Below are positions 11,740 to 24,122 of a DNA stretch of 64,000 nt, one piece after another; position 1 is the stretch's first letter; each line of letters begins with the position of its first letter. The notes under the pieces are model-generated. The model was not told where the DNA came from and did no database searches. It was given only the letters and a program-made list of their open reading frames with translations. Origin of the DNA: Ampelocalamus luodianensis (lineage: Eukaryota; Streptophyta; Magnoliopsida; Poales; Poaceae); contig CM070620.1 in NCBI GenBank assembly GCA_036346255.1, positions 55,910,522 through 55,974,521 of the forward strand. Direction: 5' to 3'. The position numbers and the translations under genes are program-made.

Positions 11740-13060
11740 GCCCCGAGATTCTCGATCATCGGAGAAGAAGGGCTGGTAATCTGCTCGAGACGATCTTCCC
11801 GCTCCCAAGTGGCTTCATCCTCGGAGTGGTTCGACCACTGAACTTTGAGAACTTGATCACACGGTTCCTCGTTCTCGTTCAGCTTCTTCGAGGATACGAA
11901 CGGGACGCCACGATAAGACAGATCTTCTGCACGATATTTTCCAATGGTGTTTCCTCAACTGGAATACGGAGGCACTTCTTCAATTGTGACACATGGAAAA
12001 CATCATGCACCCCTTCGAGTGTAGCTGGCAACTCCAACTTGTATGCAACAGCTCCCACTTTCTTGATGATGCGATACGGCCCGACATATCGAGGAGCCAG
12101 TTTGCCCTTGACACCGAAACGACGATGTCCCTTCAGAGGTGAGACTTTGAGATACACAAAGTCATTGGGCTGGAAACTCAACTCACGGCGACGCCGATCT
12201 GCATAGCTCTTCTGCCTGGACTGAGCTACGCGCAAGTGCTCACGAATCAACTGCACTTGACTTTCAAATCATTGATGGAATCGAGCCAAAGAACTGCTCT
12301 CCCCGCCTCGACCGGTTCAATGGGGTTACGCAGACGCCTCCCATACAAAGCCTCAAGCGGTGCCATACCGAGACTAGCCTGGAAGTCGTTGTTGTAGGAG
12401 AACTTCGGCAAGCGGTAGGCACTTCTCCCAATTCTTCCCATAGGAAAGAACACAAGCACGAGCATATCTTCAAGAACTTGGTTGACTCGCTCCGTCGACC
12501 ATCGATCCGAGGATGATAGGTCGAGCTGAAGAAAGACGGTCCCCATGGCTTCACGTAAAGCGTGCCATAGCCGAGAAGTGAAAAGAGAGCCACGATCTGA
12601 CACAATCGTTCGTGGCACACCATGCAAGCTCACAATGCGGGAGATATAGAGATCTGCCAATTTACTGACGCTAAGGGCGGTACACACCGACAGAAAATGT
12701 GCTACTTTTGTCAATCGGTCAATAACCACCCAGATAGCATCCTTCCCCAAGAAGTGCGGGCAAACCGGTGATGAAGTCCATACCAACGAATCCCACTTCC
12801 ACTCTGGTATAGGCAAGGGTGGAGGAGACTGCGGGGCCGATGCTCGGCCTTGACGCGACAACATATGTCACATCCGCCACGAACACGCAATCTCGCGCTT
12901 CATGCGAGTCCACCAGAATCTCTGACGCAGATCTTGGTACATTTTAGTGGCCCCGGGATGGATGGACAAAGGCGAATCATGGGCCTCCTGAAGAATCAAA
13001 TCCCGCAACTCCGGGACCTTTGGGACCACAAGACGCTGCCCAAACCATACAACACCGTGC
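11740..13060 (-). pseudogene. Integrase and chromodomain of element C
   Basis: This is the C-terminal third of the polyprotein, inserting cDNA into chromatin. In coding order it has: an H2C2 zinc-binding segment (about 13060-12868) with LILQEAHDSPLSIHPG and KMYQDLRQRFWW; the integrase core (12864-12290) with the catalytic regions VxMDF, IVSDRGSLFTS and a degraded QTERVNQ-like stretch; the integrase C-terminal segment (12256-11890) with GKLAPRYVGPYRI and VFHVSQLKKCL; and a chromodomain end (about 11880-11745) with SEDEATWEREDRL. Several frameshifts separate these pieces, so no single frame encodes them. The chromodomain identifies a chromovirus, and the segment series and LTR type fit Tekay/Del. 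Confidence 0.85.
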
Positions 13061-13379
13061 TCATCTTCTGTGAAACACTTGGCTGATCCACCCTTGATAT
13101 TCTCGCTGATTTTACCCACACCATCATCGATTCTTTGTCGCCTTGACTTGATCCACCAAGGTTGGTTGCACAACCAAGGAAGCAAGGGAACCATGTTCAA
13201 CCAAACCCAAGTTGAGACGCAAACTCGCAAGCGGTGCGTTTCTTTGCTCTTGGATCATCAGTCTCGCAATACACCTTTCGGCTAAGTGCATCAAGAACCA
13301 CATTGGCCTTGCCAGATGATATCGAATACCCATATCATAATCTTTGATCAATTCTAGCCATCTCCTCTCGCTCGAGGTT

Positions 13380-14370
13380 CAGATCTCTGTTGAGTGAACA
13401 AGTATTTCAAACTCTTGTGGTGGAATACACCTCACGGTTTCGATCAAATAATGCCGCCAAATCTTGAGTGCATGAACTCTGCAGCAAGCTCTAAATCATG
13501 GGTGGGATAGTTGAGCTCATGAGGTCTCAACTGCCTGGATGCATAGGCAACTGCCTTGCCTTCCTGCATAAGAACACATCCAAGTCCCTGACGAGAGGCA
13601 TCGCAATAAATATCGAAGCTCTTGTGGATATCAGGAAGAGTAAGGACTGGGGCTGAAGTCAATCGCCGTTTGAGCTCCTGAAAGCTCTCATCACAAGCAG
13701 AGGACCAAACAAACTTCTTGTCCTTCTTAAGCAATTCGGTCATCGGCTGCGATCTTGGAGAAGTTCTCGATAAAGCGGCGATAGTAGCCACTAAACCAAG
13801 AAAACTCCGCACATCGATGATCGACTTGGCCGGCCCAAGATAGAACATCGACTTTGTTTGGGATCCACGGCTATGCCTCCACTGAAAGAACATGGCCCAA
13901 AAATGCTACTTCCTTCAACGAACTCACATTTGCTTGAACTTCAGATACAATGATGCTCCCGCAACTTGCCCAAAACAATCTTGGATGCTCGTATGCTCTA
14001 CTTCATCTTGGAATAGATAAGAATGTCATCAATAAAAACCACCACAAATTTGTCCAAATACTCCATGAATACGAATTCATAAGGTTCATGAACAACGCTG
14101 GAGCATTGGTCAAACCGAAGACATGACGGTGTACTCGTGCAGCCATAACGAGTAGTGAAAGCCGTCTTGAATATCCTCACTACGATCCGGACTTGATGAT
14201 AGCCCGATCTCGGATCAATCTTGAGAACACCCGAGCTCGCATAACCGGTCAAAAGATCATCAATGCGGGCGAGAGGATATTTGTTCTTCACCGTCACTTC
14301 ATTGAGAGGACGGTAATCAACACACATGCGCAAAGTCTTGTCCTTCTTCTTCACAAAGATCACCTGACAA
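13380..14370 (-). pseudogene. Reverse transcriptase and RNase H of element C
   Basis: This is the polymerase part of gag-pol, which copies element RNA into DNA. The reverse transcriptase segment (14363-13998) shows IFVKKKDKTLRMCVDYRPLN, NKYPL, SGYHQVR and the catalytic VVFIDDILIYS, all in one frame, though 'DLLTGYASSGVLKIDPRSG' carries local errors. The RNase H/connection segment (13893-13380) shows RSFLGL, FQELKRRLTSAPVLTLPD, FDIYCDASRQGLGCVLMQ and KAVAYASRQLRPHELNYPTHDLE. A gap and frame changes separate the two. The order RT-RH-IN and the FIDD motif are those of Ty3/gypsy. Confidence 0.85.
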
Positions 14371-14929
14371 CCCCAAGGAGATGAACTCGACGGATGAAAC
14401 CCTTTGCTTGGAGCTCACCAAGCCGCTTCTTCAATTCTTCTAGCTCATTGGGGGCATTCGATCACGGCGCCTTGAAATCGGGCGATGCGGGGCAACAACT
14501 CGATGGCAAACTCGGATCTCGAACCGAGGCATCCTGTGCAAATCTTCAGAAAGACATCCACAAAGTCGATACTATGGGGACATCCGGAATTTGCAAGGTC
14601 GGCTTTGCTTCTAATGCACATAGATGTGGCCCACAGAGCATGCGCGAAAATCCGACTTGCTCACTCAAGGGTGGTAAGGTAGACAATCTTCCCGCACAAT
14701 CGATTTGCCCCAAATGTTGGGACAACCAATCCATGCCAAGAATCACATCCGGACTCGAATCGAAAGGTAATAAGATTTGCTAAAACCCCACTCCTTGGAC
14801 TATGATAGGAACATCCCGACATCAAGCTCGGCTCTCATTTCCGATCCCGAGAGCGGATGAGCAACGGAACTCCCAAAGGAACACAAATAAGACCACTAAC
14901 AGCAACAAATGATCTTGAAATAAAAGAAT

Positions 14930-16063
14930 GCGATGCTCGAGAATCAAATAATACTGCGGCGGGACGAGAATTAACAAGAAGTGTACCAATCACGACATCC
15001 GCGCCTCCCGAGCCTCCTCACCGATAGATGGTTGACTCGACCATTGCTCGCACTCGGGCTTCGAATAATCTTACGTCGCGGTGACCACTCCCGCCCGCGT
15101 CCTCCATTAGGACGAGGGGCTGCCGCAACACTCTAGGCGAGCATTCACATAATGGCCCTTGTTGTGGCGTGAAAACAAGTAACCTCGGCCGCCGGATTGC
15201 GGAGGCCGCTCTGTCTTGGATCGCAGCGCGCGCGTGGCTGAAACACGGTCTGCGGTGGGCGAGGAGCTGTGCGAGATGGTCTCGCGCCGGTGGAGCAAAA
15301 GAACGGCCATCGGTGCCGCCCACCGAGGACGAACGAGGCCGTGTGAGTAGGCCGTCGCCTCCCATTTGCGCTATGGACTCGCCAGCGCTTTGCCTTATGC
15401 TCTACAACAATGGCCTTATCTACCAAGGCCCGAAAGTCCGAGAAGTCCACAATGGATAGCTTGTCCTGCGGCTCCTCGGACAAGCCATCCATAAATTTCT
15501 CTGCTTAGCCTCATCTCGAGGCCACCTCCCGAGCATAACGAGCCGGATGATTGAACTCGTAAAGGTACTCGTCACGATTTGCGCCCTTGCTTGAGCGCGA
15601 GAATTCTTTCTTTTCAGCTTCATCGTGCCATCCGGGATGTGGGCCCGACGAAAAGCCGATCGAACTCCTCCCACGCGACCACATGGCCGCGGTGCATGGC
15701 GAGATAGTTCTCCCACCATGAGAGTGCCGCGCCCTCAGGCCGGTGGGGCGCGAAGAGTGCCTTATCCTGCGCCGACATCGAGCTATGTTGAGCTTTCGCT
15801 CAACCATGCGCAGCCAATCGTCCGCATCGAGAGGTCCTCGAGGCGGGAGAAAGTCGGTGGCTGCGTCGGAGGAACTCTGCAAGTCCTCCGCGAGTCCGTG
15901 GCCGCCACCACCGGCAGGAGTGGAGGTATTCCTAGCAATAACCTCCAAGATGCGCGTCGTCCATGCGGTTTCGCTCGACCGAGCGAGAACCTCACCATGG
16001 TCGGAGGAGGGGAAGCTCCTCATCATGACCACCTGCTTGGCGCGCCACGCGTTCTCCCGCCAT
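14930..16063 (-). pseudogene. Gag, zinc knuckle and protease of element C
   Basis: The start is the minus-strand ATG at 16063, which follows 'gtaaagcag' as in element A and begins MAG-like codons. The gag region contains the LDADDWLRMVERKLNIAR block and, further on, the 'LSIVDFSDFRALVDKAIVVEHKAKR' block typical of chromovirus Gag. A zinc-knuckle remnant lies near 15185-15145, with the last cysteine not readable. The protease (about 15010-14930) has GTLLVNSRPAAVLFDSRAS, where the usual DSGA active-site motif reads DSRA. Frameshifts break the region into several frames. The altered glycine lies at a CTGG site, so it may be a sequence error. Confidence 0.75.
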
Positions 16064-16460
16064 CTGCTTTACTAAGACAAGTTAGCGCAAATTTAAGAGC
16101 AAGAAAGCCCAAAATTCATGAAAGCGGTCGAAACAAACACAAGGCGGGATAAAGTTCGACCAAAGAAAATCGGACACATAACTACTCCTTTACATCTTAC
16201 CCTATTATCCCCACAAGTTTTAGTTGGATTAAACTTCATGGTTCTCCCCAAACTAATTCCACCGGTAGTAACTATCTTTTGAAAGGTGAAGAGAGAAACC
16301 AAGTTTCAAAACTTAAATTAGAGTAAGATGAGAGGAAAGCTAAGATAGGTAAGGAATAAAATCGAGAATCTGCCTAGGTTTTCATAAACCTTTTATGATT
16401 TGAAAATAAGACTTTCAAAATATCCTAAGGACGACTATGCTTGGGTTACTACGGTCGAAT

Positions 16461-16474
16461 GGCTCGATACCAAC
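16461..16474 (-). other. Primer-binding site of element C
   Basis: On the minus strand it reads TTGGTATCGAGCC. This is the initiator tRNA-Met-type site TTGGTATCAGAGCC of element A with one base missing at the CAG. Confidence 0.8.
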
Positions 16475-16476
16475 TT

Positions 16477-19400
16477 TGTGAGGACCCAGTTTATTTGGTT
16501 TGTAATGCTTAACCAACCACCGGTCCTAGCATCACAAATCAAATAAATCGATCCTCGAGATATGTATACTTCCCGAAAGCGATATACACACCTGTACAAA
16601 ATTAGACATCAACTCCATTCCACACATAGAGTCCAAACACCACACTTCCAAACGGAAGATAAACAAATAGCAAAGATATTACAGTACAATGGCCGATCGC
16701 CACAAGATACACAAATAGCAACAAAAAGACAATGAAGCAAAAGTGCCATAAAATGGCTATAAACAAAGCCAATCAGTGTGCCTTCAACCCACAAGGCATC
16801 TGACCGGACCGCCAAGACTAGTCGTCACCCACGGCGACAAAGACAAACTCACGTAAGTGAGGACCCCGAGGCTCACCTTCTTCCTCTGCAACAAAAACAT
16901 TAAGCAAAGCACCTGAGTACAAAGATTGTCTTTGTACCCGCAAGACTGACGTGTGAACTAGCAGACCTGTTCATATGCTACATGCAGGCTTGTTTAGTGG
17001 AGGCCATATGTTTCATTTGCACAAAGCCAATTTTCGTTTGCAATAAGGTAATACAGTTTAAAGGCAAGTTTGCAATTCATTTTTAAGGTTGAAATACAGT
17101 AAGGGTAATAATAACAAAAGCGAAAGATAAACAGCCTAGAAGTGACTATCCCAATAGTCACCACAACAATAGCACGAATCCCAGATTCGTACCACCCATC
17201 AAGTTTTAATTTAAATGTTGCAGTCTAACTCTCGATAAGCTTACCCAAGCGTGTCCATCACCTAGGACGAGGCTATTCGAATAGTTTTTAACCCTGCAGG
17301 GGTGTACCAATGTACCCACACTTGCATCGCCTTTAAGCCAAAACACACTTAGAAGGTATCTTTGTACGGCTAAGTCCTACGAGACTGCTTCCAATATTGT
17401 GTATCAACCCGAGCCGCTCGTATGGGTAGAAACACCATACGCTTACATGGTAAAGCCGAAAGACAACTACCCACTCGGGATAAAGCTTTTGGACAACTAC
17501 CATGCTCCCACCTCCGTCCCTCCTGCGACCTCCTGCGACCGGGACCAATACACGCCAAAGTACTAGGTCAAGAGAGGTCCCATACCCTCTAGTGTGGTTA
17601 GCACGCCAAATGCTGGATAACAAAACTCACAAGATGTTCGGTCCTTAATTGACCCGGGCACCTTTCGATCACACCCAAAAGATCACACCATTCTTACCAT
17701 TGTGCGCGTCCAAATCATTTTTGTTTTTGGTTTTAGTTTTGCAAGTAAGCATAGCAAAATGCTGAAACATAAAGTTGTAGTAAATTTTGTGTGATCAAGG
17801 TTACCGACTAAAGTCGATAACCGCCAGATTCTACCGATAGCTAAGCATGTCTAAGCAAGTTGACCGGATCTACTAAGTGATAAGAGATCATCCAAATGAT
17901 CTCTAATCACAACAAATAACCTAGGCTCGGTAGTAGAGATCAATATTTTGTCTACAGGATATGCACTACTGGATTTAACTAATCAATTTAACACAAATTA
18001 AGCAATGCATACATACAAATTGAAACAAAATATTAATCTTTAAAATATGGGATTAAACATGATCAAACCGCTTTGCTGGCATTTTGCTCAATATGTTGCG
18101 GAGGATCGTTCTCGGGGTTGCCGCAAATATCGAATCCTAACGATTGAACAAAACAGCGAATAAGAACGAATAACACCGACAAAACTCAAACAATACAACA
18201 AAACAAAACACACCAAACTTTTCCCAGCAGCCTAAGCATGATATAACAAAATTTTAGAAACAGAGAACAAATTATTTTAAGTTATTAATAATTTTCTATG
18301 AATTTTCTAAGCTAAAAACACAACATGTCACTAGTTAATTATCCAACAAATTTTCATGAACAAACATAGTATCTAAAACCTATCCTAAGAATTAGTACAT
18401 TTAAAAATGACAAATTACAAAATTGGTTTCACTGGATTTGGACAAATATTGAAAGAGATATGCATTTTCTAATCTAGGAGATACATAAAACATCATTTTA
18501 TTAATTAACAGATTTTTGCTACAGAGACATGGATGAAACTAATTTTAGTAAATAATACATTTGAAATGAAAATAAACAACCTTTGGATTCATGCAATTTG
18601 GATAAAAATTGAATTAGTTATGCATTTTCTAAGTTTAAATGAATTAACGATTCAATGAAAACATATTACGTAAATACTAAAGCATTAAATCCTTTTTCTA
18701 CCCACACTATCTAGCCCCGGACATCGACAATGGGCGCGCGAAAATGTCGACTGAGCGACACCGACCACGAAAGTGGCGTCGGCGCGTATTCTAAGAATCG
18801 TCTTGACTACCAAAGTGCAAACCTAACATACCCACACAGAAATCGCTTCCCAACAGAGAAAACGATTAAGAAACTACACAAACCCTAACCGACATTCCGG
18901 CCCACATGACGAGACTCAAAGTGAAAAGCAACGGTTGGATTAAACGATTTCTAAACGCGATTAACCGCAAGGGCCCACAAGACAGACTCAAGGTAGACAT
19001 GATTAGAGTCAAACAAATCATCACCGGCGGTTCACCGGCGAAGCACGGCGCGGTGGCGCGGCGCGAACCGATCTAGCAAACCAGAGGTTTCGGGCGAAGA
19101 GTGGTACCTTCGGGTTCGCAAGGACCTAGCGAACTTCGATGACGGTGACGCGAGCCCGATGGTCGGCGGAGATGAGCTCACGACGGCGGAGGCGGAGAAG
19201 AAAGCACGGTCCACGCGAGAAGGCGTACGGGCTTCTAGAAGACTCGGAAGGTGTGCTTAAGCCGCCTCAACACCGTGAGCAAGGAGCACACGATAACGCC
19301 GACGAAGAAAGCCCGAGGTGACCGGAATTTCCACGGCGGCGAAAACGAGCTTGAGAAGAATTGGTCGCACGCCCGCAACGATGCACAAAAGGCGTAAACA

Positions 19401-20593
19401 AGCCCACCGTTAGACTCGGTGCATCAATGCGATCCTAAGGGACTAGGTGGCGGGCTGAAACTCACCAGTCGCAAACGAGCTCACGGATCGAGATCGCCGG
19501 AGGCGAGACGACGATACGCCTTGGCGATCCACTGGGCGCCAAGGACCGGAATAGGCAAAATGGAGGCGCGAGGCAAGAGGAACACGATGGTGCGATCGCC
19601 GCCCAAGGCGGCTCGAAACGGCGCGCTACGCTCGAGTTTTTCTCGGCGAAGCTAAGAAATGGGCGGAGGGCGCAAGAATGGCTGCGAAGGAATGGGCGAC
19701 CCTATGAGGTAGATGGACTTGGCGATCCTCGGAGGCGCACACGCGTCCCGGCGTGGCGGCGGCGAGCTGCGTGGCACGCATGCGCGATCGCCCGTGAGCT
19801 CCGGTAGGCGCGAGTCGGCGAGGAAGAACGGCGAGTGGGACCCATATGTCGGCCGATGCGAAGCGGTGCGAACCGGTGGTTTGATTTGATCGACAACGCA
19901 CCGACCGTTGGATCTAAAGCGACTACGGTGAGATCGATGTATGCATTCTGACAGTCGGTTGCGCGCGCGGCGTGGATCGTTCGATTTGCATCGGACGGTC
20001 ACGATCGATTGGACTCGGCGGTACGTTTAGTTGACGCGACCGAGCCAAGTGGTGCGAGTCGACTCGAGCCCGAGTTGAGTTCGGGCGAGGAAGATGTTTT
20101 TAGAATTTGATTTAAAAGACAGAGAAGGTTTGGGAATTTTTAGAGGTAGCTCTGAGCTCCAAAATTCCGAAATTTTTATGGCAGCTACTAGAGACAGAGA
20201 ACAACATTGCATAAATTTTCCAGAACTTTCTATGCACTGAAAAGTTCTGCAGAAAATTCACAAGCATGCTGACCTAGGGTTTGACCAGGTTTTCAACTAG
20301 TTTGACTTGGTCATTTGAAATAGCAAACAAAATCTAAAAATTGTGAAATAATTCAGAGAGGTAGCTAGGATGATCAAGATGCTAGGAAAAATATTTTCAG
20401 AGGATGATCACAAGTTTGAAGGCTAGAATCTGATAATCAACAATTTCCAATCACAAGAATTAAATTCTACAAATTGGAAATTGCTAGGGAAAATTGTAGA
20501 AACTTTCAAATGATTTGAAGAGACAACAAAAGTTTTTATTTCTCCTCAAAATTTTACATTTGAAATACAAACCCTAAGTTAGAGTCACATTCT
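16477..20593 (-). repeat. 5' LTR of element C
   Basis: This 4117-bp LTR is nearly identical to 7604-11714. The conserved hairpins are at 16917-16937 and 17799-17822. The outer end reads GTTAGAGTCACATTCT instead of GTTAGGGCTGTTACA, so the terminus is mutated or mis-assembled. Confidence 0.85.
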
Positions 20594-20598
20594 GAGCA

Positions 20599-20939
20599 GT
20601 ACCTCCCGAAACCCTAGGTGGCCATATGGGCGGGAGTGGCGGCCCAAAACCCTAAAGTATTGTTGATACAAGGCCCTCGGCCCAAAGTGAGGTGTCGCAG
20701 CACGGATATAAGTGATCTTCGACCGGTAGTCGGATCTCCACACGCTACGACCACGGCGGTGGAAGCAATTCTACGACGGATGTGATGCATTTGTAGCCTT
20801 CTCGACCACTCGTGTGGTCGATAGCCTCGACGACGGTTGCGAGCGATCGTAGACCTTCTTGATCAATGCCTGGTGGAAGTAGAGCAGCCTGATTGGAAGT
20901 GGAGTAGCGGTCGTATCCGAAGGGTTGATGTCCTCATCA
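20599..20939 (-). repeat. 3' LTR of element D, second part
   Basis: It continues the LTR cut at 7603 and matches 24519-24862. It ends TCATCA at 20939, next to the polypurine tract. Confidence 0.85.
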
Positions 20940-20952
20940 TCCTCCCCTTCTT
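20940..20952 (-). other. Polypurine tract of element D
   Basis: The minus-strand run AAGAAGGGGAGGA borders the 3' LTR start TGATGAGG. It is identical in type to that of element E. Confidence 0.75.
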
Positions 20953-21034
20953 GCATTTGAGTCGTCCTCGACTCACACTCATCGTCTAATGGCATGGCAA
21001 GCTTTAAAACTTGTAGCAACACATTTTCATCTTT

Positions 21035-22787
21035 CTACAAAATGTTAGCAACAACAGGTGGCAAAGAAATAGAGAAAGCCTTGGAAATTAAAAGCGATTG
21101 TGCATGCATCAAATCAGCAAAGATATATTTTCTCATAGCATTCAGTTTGCAACTCAATTTGCAAGTATAAGTGAAGTATATAGTAGAGTTATTCATTGCT
21201 CTGTGAATAGGCAGCACAGTAATTGAATTCAAAGAGCACAAGCCATTCATGTAATCAGATTTCAATTGAGCAAGGGCAAATTCATCTAGCAAGGGTGAAA
21301 AGATTTGTAAGTTCTTCCATAATTCAACATCTTTATTGATTCCCCTACTAGGTGGTGCAAGAAAAGGTGAACACATAGGCATGGGATGAGCACTAAATTT
21401 TATTTTACTCTCATTTTGAACAAGATTCAAAGACACAAAATTATTGTCCCAAACAAAGAAGCTTCAATTCATCCATGTGATCACAAGTTATGCATATTCG
21501 ATATACAAGAAATTGATTGTCTACACCATAATCTCCAATCAAATTAAACTTATATCCAGGGGTGTAGGAACTAAACAAGGATTTCGAACACGCGATTTCA
21601 GAAACCTTTTCCATAGCATGTGATAATTTCATAGGTAGATCCAACATAATATAACATAAAGAATTAGCAGGAGAGATTCTAGTCAAAACTTCTTTATGGC
21701 TAACCAATTCCACATGATCATTATATGCTATGAACTCATCACATGAAGTACTCACAACAGCAAGCAAATCAACAATTTCATCACATGGTGCATTCAAATC
21801 AATACAGTCTGAATTCTCTACATGAAACATGTGCATACCAGAATTGTTTTCCACTAATTTTTGCTCTAAAATAGCATGAACAATGGACAATTGTAGTTCT
21901 TCACAAGCATACTCACTTTCAGTGATGATAGCGCCATGGTCTTTACCTTTTTGGCTCTCCTCAGATGATGTAGGTGCATCCATCTCCTCATCTTCCTTCT
22001 CGATCAATGGGGTTGGTGGGGCAATCAACTTATTCTCCTTTTTGGCATGGTTTTCAACTTTCTGCAAATTGTTAGTCATAGAAAAAGATACAGACACAGG
22101 TTTGTTCTCATGTTTCCTATCATCAAGCATTCTCAATTTCTCCTCAATCTGATGTTTAAAAGAAAGTGGAATAAATCGGTTACGCATAGCAACTTTTAAA
22201 GCATCCCACGTAGTAGGTGCTAATCCATTGTTGCATACCCTATTCCACCAATTGATGGCAAAGTTTTTAAATTCACTTGTTGCTTGCCTAACTCTATGCA
22301 ATTCAGGAACTAAGTGAGCATTAAATTTCTGTTCCACCGTCATCTCCCAATCTAAATATATTTCAGCATTATAAGCACCCGCAAAAGATGGTATAGTGAA
22401 CTTGACTTTAGCATATGGATCATCATTAACACGTGCATTATGTTGCTGAAGGTTATTACCTCTCATACCTTGACGGTTGAAGTTCAGTCGGTTCCGTTGT
22501 CGTGCATCCAAGGCATCGTGGTGGCGCATCTCATTATCATGGTCGATCTCATGGTCGTGGGCTGCACCTTGAGGATCCACACGACCATTGTTCGTCGGTT
22601 GATTGGCCAAACCATCAATACGTGCATTGAGTGTTGCAATACTAGTATTGAGTTGTTGTAGTGTAGCATTTGTCTCCGCAAACTTCCTTTCGATGTCGTC
22701 ATTAATAGCATGACGGTGCTTATCCAACACCCTCGTGAGCTCTTCCCTCAAAACACACTCTTGTGCATCCGATCCCTCACCTGCCAT
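21035..22787 (-). CDS. Gag plus unknown C-terminal region of element D
   Basis: The start is the ATG at 22787 (MAGEGSDAQE), preferred over an in-frame ATG six codons upstream because of its better context. About residues 1-70 are predicted coiled coil (LRxELTxVLDxHRxAIN... LQQLNTSIATLNARIDGL). The gypsy Gag domain follows, with KVKFTIPSFAGAYNAEIYLDWE, VEQKF, ATSEFKNFAINWWN and TWDALKVAMRNRFIP. About 220 residues after it have no motif I recognise. There is no zinc knuckle, protease DTGA or polymerase. A single frameshift near 21436-21441 separates the last ~130 residues; the other frame continues the match to element E. Gag would package RNA. The C-terminal region is shared with E and of unknown role. 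The frame runs on through the polypurine tract. Confidence 0.75.
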
Positions 22788-23259
22788 GGTTAGTAGGAGA
22801 CACAAGACAACACAAAGATATTATCCCTATCAACTACTAGATGGTGGAAGGTGGAATCACACACTCTCAAGCGTCTTACCAAGCTCTTATGAATTTCTTA
22901 CCAATTGCAGCAGGTGGTATGATCGGAGAAGGTGGGATGTATGACTGCGGTGGAGGCGAATGCGAGGATCCAAATCTGAGGGCCAAAAGTACGTGGAGCT
23001 CGGACAGGCAATGTTTAGTAGCAAGGAGCAGCAATAATGAAATCAGATTAGCAATGTTAAATCAAAGTCCACAGTACTCATCACAGTTGCTGGTCCAAAC
23101 GCGCTCCTAGCACTAGCTCAAGCAAGCCGAAAGATAGGGTAGATACAAGCTCAAAAGAACAAAGTTGCAAAGCAACCGTTATCTCTGTGGGTGGTCGTGG
23201 AGCTCTGGTGGGTTGTCGTAGACCAACTGAGGGTGGTCGTGAGCCAACTAAGGTGGTCT

Positions 23260-23380
23260 CTTTTTCTTTTTGATTCTTTCTTCTTCTTCTTTTTTTTTGA
23301 TTCTTGCTTCTTCTTCTTTTTTTTTGACTGACGAAACCCAACCTAGGATTCCTCTTTTTTTTTTTTTTTTTTTTTTTTTG
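23260..23380. repeat. T/TTC-rich low-complexity tract
   Basis: Two near-copies of TTGATTCTTxCTTCTTCTTC followed by long T runs. In the element's own sense it is an A/GAA-rich leader. It may be length-variable in the assembly. Confidence 0.8.
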
Positions 23381-23629
23381 CAAGTGACCTTGACTCACAA
23401 CTCTTCAAAACCCTTTTTCAGGCCTAAGGATAGATATAGGTCACAAACTTTTTTCCGGAGAGCAGGGGTAATAAGGTAATAAAAAGATACTCTCTCTCTC
23501 TCTGAACTTTGGCTATCTCTATTTCGGCTATGGGATTTCTTCTCGGTCCTTGTTGGGTTGGACACGATATGATGAGTGTGTAGGTGTCCGAGAGCAACCA
23601 GAAATAGATAGACTTGTCGGGGGCGAATA

Positions 23630-23795
23630 CTCGAGCAGGTGGTCGAATCCGACGAGGTGGTCGAACTCGATGTAGGTGGTCGAATCCGACTGGTGGTCGA
23701 ATCCGAGTAGGTGGTCGGATGGGAATGTTGGCTCGAGTAAGTGGTCGGATGGGGGTGGTGTCACGAGTAAGTGGTCGGATGGGGGTGACTCAATT
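23630..23795. repeat. Short tandem repeats, GGTGGTCGAATCCGA and AGTGGTCGGATGGGGGTG
   Basis: About four copies of a GGTGGTCGAAxxCGA unit are followed by three copies of a GAGTAAGTGGTCGGATGGGxxTG unit. They are imperfect, with units of roughly 18-35 bp, inside the leader of element D. Confidence 0.7.
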
Positions 23796-24106
23796 CTCGG
23801 CTATAGCAGACAAACCCTAATTGCAACGGATGCAACAAAGGACAAGCCGAGATACACGATGACCAAAACGGCAAAGACTCGGCGCTAGAAACTAGATCAC
23901 GCGGCGACTAGACCAAAGAACAAAGACACCGACGATGGACTCGAACTCAACAACGCGAATATCGAAAACAAAATTGCGAAAGGCACAACGTGGTTTGGAC
24001 GTGGAAAGACTAAGATCTAAAACTTTTTGTAGGGCAATTTTACGGACTATAGGTGATGGAAAACAACTAACAAAAGGGGATAAATGAGATTACCTAACGC
24101 AACCTT

Positions 24107-24122
24107 CGCTCACGATGCCAAA
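24107..24122 (-). other. Candidate primer-binding site of element D
   Basis: The minus-strand sequence next to the 5' LTR is TTTGGCATCGTGAGCG. Position and the TGGCA start fit a primer-binding site, but I cannot assign the tRNA. Confidence 0.45.

Larger units (their letters stand above)
7604..20593 (-). mobile_element. Element C: Tekay/Del-type Ty3/gypsy chromovirus
   Basis: C is a 12,990-bp element of the same family as A, in opposite orientation. It has two ~4.1 kb LTRs, a tRNA-Met-type primer-binding site, a polypurine tract and a gag-pol region ending in a chromodomain. The target-site duplication is GAACA (7599-7603) on the left and GAGCA (20594-20598) on the right. D's uninterrupted LTR shows the empty site as GAGCA at 24514-24518, so the left copy has one G-to-A change. 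The outer end of the right LTR (last ~12 bases) is scrambled relative to GGGCTGTTACA. Confidence 0.9.
22788..24122 (-). other. Untranslated leader of element D with simple repeats
   Basis: This 1.3 kb lies between the D 5' LTR and its gag start. I see no gene in it. It contains a poly(T)/TTC-rich block (23260-23380, including a 24-25 base T run) and a GGTGGTCG-rich block (23630-23790). A TC dinucleotide run lies at 23491-23502. Confidence 0.6.

Noticed and set aside
21035..24122. Hidden reverse transcriptase in element D
   Set aside because: I looked for VDYR, FxDD, H2C2 and DDE motifs on both strands in the 3.2 kb internal region and found none.
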